From assembly GCA_036262075.1 (NCBI GenBank), contig DATAJO010000005.1:38246-102245 (forward strand): a stretch of 64,000 bases of DNA, given 5' to 3'. This document shows positions 62,819-64,000 of the stretch, piece after piece (the stretch's first letter is position 1; the number at the start of each line of letters is the position of its first letter). This stretch comes from JACDBZ01 sp036262075. GTDB taxonomy: Bacteria > Chloroflexota > Limnocylindria > QHBO01. Position numbers and translations under genes: made by a program. A model generated the notes under the pieces. It was not told the origin of the DNA. It did no database searches and saw only the letters and a program-made list of their open reading frames with translations.

Positions 62819-63337
62819 GTGGAGGCCGGGATCGATCGAGAGGCATCGCCGACGCGGGCGAGCGTCGTGCTCGCCGCCACGGCCGTCGCGCTCTACGTTG
62901 CCGACCAAGTCACCAAGACGCTGATCGCGGCCAACCTCGAGGTCGGGGAGCGGGTCGACGTCATCGGCGACGTCGTCCAGCTCTGGCACCTGCGCAACAC
63001 CGGCGCCTCGTTCAGCATCCTGCCCGGCGCCCTGTGGCTGTTCATCCCGGTCACGATCGTGGCGATCGGCATGGTGGCGTACTTTCACGCGCAGCTGCGC
63101 CACCGGGGGCCGTGGATCCACGTCATCCTCGGCGCGATCCTCGCCGGGGCGCTCGGGAACCTCACCGATCGGCTGCGGCTCGGGTACGTCATCGACTTCA
63201 TGAGCGTCGGCATCGGCGACCTGCGCTTCCCGGCCTTCAACGTCGCCGATTCGAGCCTCGTGCTCGGGATCGGCATCCTCGTCATCTACCTGTCGTTCGT
63301 CGACGCCCGCGGGCGTCGGGACGAGCCGGCCGCGTGA
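62819..63337 (+). CDS. lspA: Lipoprotein signal peptidase (LspA)
   Basis: LspA cleaves prolipoprotein signal peptides after lipid attachment. The 172-residue protein has four helices and both catalytic Asp motifs: GNLTDRLRLGYVIDFM and FNVADSSLVLGIG (Asp in NxTDR and NVAD). VADQVTKTLI near the N-terminus is another family motif. GTG 62819 is chosen from its distance to the -10 box; GTG 62810 would add three residues. The many lipoproteins in the window are its substrates. It overlaps rluD by GTGA. Confidence 0.93.
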   Translation: MEAGIDREASPTRASVVLAATAVALYVADQVTKTLIAANLEVGERVDVIGDVVQLWHLRNTGASFSILPGALWLFIPVTIVAIGMVAYFHAQLRHRGPWIHVILGAILAGALGNLTDRLRLGYVIDFMSVGIGDLRFPAFNVADSSLVLGIGILVIYLSFVDARGRRDEPAA

Positions 63338-64000
63338 CCCCGGTGGCCGATCGGGTCGTCGAGGGCGTCGCTCCCGGCGGCCGCGTCGACGTCGCCGTGG
63401 CCGCCGTGGCGGGGATCAGCCGGGCCCACGCCCAGCGCCTCATCGGCGACGGTCGGGCGTTGGTCGACGGTCGGCGGCGGCGGGCGAGCGACCGGCTCGC
63501 CGGTGGAGAGACGATTCGCGTCGAGCTCAGCGCCCCGCCGGACGAGACGCTGGCGCCCGAGTCGATCCCGCTCGTCGTCGCCTACGAGGACGACGAGCTG
63601 CTCGTCGTCGACAAGCCGGCGGGCCTCGTCGTCCATCCGAGCGCCGGGCACGGCAGCGGGACGCTCGTCAACGCGCTCCTCGGCCGCGCCCGCGACCGCG
63701 GCGAGCCGCTCGGGTCGATCGCCGGCGTCGGGCGGCCGGGGATCGTGCATCGGCTCGACAAGGACACGAGCGGGCTCCTGGTGGTGGCCAAGACCGATGC
63801 GGCGCAGCAGAGCCTCATGCACCAGTTCGGATCGCGCGAGGTCGAGAAGGAGTACCTCGCCCTCGTCCGCGGGCGGCCGCCGGCCAACCGAGGCCGGATC
63901 GAGGCGCCGATCGGCCGCGACCCGCGGGACCGGCAGCGCATGGCGGTCGTCGCCGGCGGCCGCGAGGCGGTGACCGAGTACGAGGTCCTGACCGACGGCG
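63334..64000 (+). CDS. Large-subunit rRNA pseudouridine synthase, RluD type (3' end beyond window)
   Basis: The visible 222 residues include an S4 RNA-binding domain (VAAVAGISRAHAQRLIGDGR and the VDGRRRRASDRLAGGETIRV loop, about 20-66). The catalytic domain follows with VVDKPAGLVVHPSAGHGSGTLVNALL and GIVHRLDKDTSGLLVVAKT, where the HRLDKDTSG Asp is the nucleophile. RluD-type enzymes modify helix 69 of 23S rRNA. The lspA-rluD order is common in bacteria. The frame is open to the right edge, so the C-terminus is missing. Confidence 0.92.
   Translation, partial: MTPVADRVVEGVAPGGRVDVAVAAVAGISRAHAQRLIGDGRALVDGRRRRASDRLAGGETIRVELSAPPDETLAPESIPLVVAYEDDELLVVDKPAGLVVHPSAGHGSGTLVNALLGRARDRGEPLGSIAGVGRPGIVHRLDKDTSGLLVVAKTDAAQQSLMHQFGSREVEKEYLALVRGRPPANRGRIEAPIGRDPRDRQRMAVVAGGREAVTEYEVLTDG

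Noticed and set aside
59227..62880. A 1217-residue minus-strand frame opposite ileS
   Set aside because: It is antisense to a clear ileS, with low-complexity Arg/Asp/Val composition and no domain motifs. Similar long shadows lie opposite uvrA, uvrC, the glycosyltransferase and the Mn-transporter genes.

Overview
The window is a GC-rich (about 70% by eye) bacterial chromosome segment. It is densely coded, and adjacent genes very often share their stop and start codons (ATGA, GTGA or TGATG overlaps). The gene set is monoderm-like: a RapZ-YvcK-WhiA cluster, a LytR-CpsA-Psr protein, lipoproteins, SOS-type and T-box control of the Gram-positive kind, and Tad pilus genes. Starts are often GTG, and many transcripts look leaderless. 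My best guess is a high-GC Chloroflexota (Limnocylindria-like); an actinobacterial origin is less likely. This is inference, because the window has no rRNA.

Layout. 1-2244 (minus): TadG-like (cut by the left edge) and TadE-like pilus genes. 2408-6375: uvrB, a HicB/DinB-like protein, a uracil-DNA glycosylase and a membrane-anchored protein. 6427-6702: an inverted array of 50-bp repeats. 6727-9502 (minus): an ABC-2 exporter (ATPase and two permeases). 9593-15726: a sugar-uptake operon (LacI regulator with two palindromic operators, binding lipoprotein, two permeases, GH1 beta-glucosidase). 16207-25998: uvrA with an SOS box, an ECF sigma/anti-sigma pair, a UvrD-like helicase, an LCP protein, a NUDIX hydrolase and uvrC. 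26130-38958: secD, secF, recJ, pyrF, tatA, tatC, a deacetylase, rapZ-yvcK-whiA, tpiA, gpmI and secG. 39045-43069: six tRNA genes mixed with YciI-like, DUF1905, lemA, htpX and lipoprotein genes. 43137-47976: a five-gene coupled operon (ECF sigma, zinc-finger anti-sigma, two Dpp-type permeases without ATPase or binding protein, and an anchored beta-rich protein), set between tRNA-Gln and tRNA-Cys. 48122-51684: tRNA-Cys, tRNA-Leu, a CpaE-like pilus ATPase, and rpsF-ssb-rpsR. 51744-55232: a TauE/DUF1634 pair, then a yybP-ykoY manganese riboswitch ahead of terC and a CaCA exchanger. 55346-64000: a branched-chain aminotransferase, a GT2 glycosyltransferase with a membrane partner, a T-box-controlled ileS, lspA and rluD (cut by the right edge).

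Working together: all three nucleotide-excision genes (uvrB, uvrA, uvrC) lie within 24 kb, with a UvrD-like helicase and RecJ nearby. Protein export is represented by secD, secF, secG, tatA, tatC and lspA. Most promoters carry the -10 pattern TAnnnT preceded by GC or G, often only 6-9 nt before the start codon, which implies widespread leaderless mRNAs.

The best candidates for something not well described are the sigma/anti-sigma/orphan-permease operon, the inverted 50-bp repeat array, a SecF with a 75-residue Ala/Ser/Pro insert, and an isoleucyl-tRNA synthetase with an altered GVHH signature behind a T-box.
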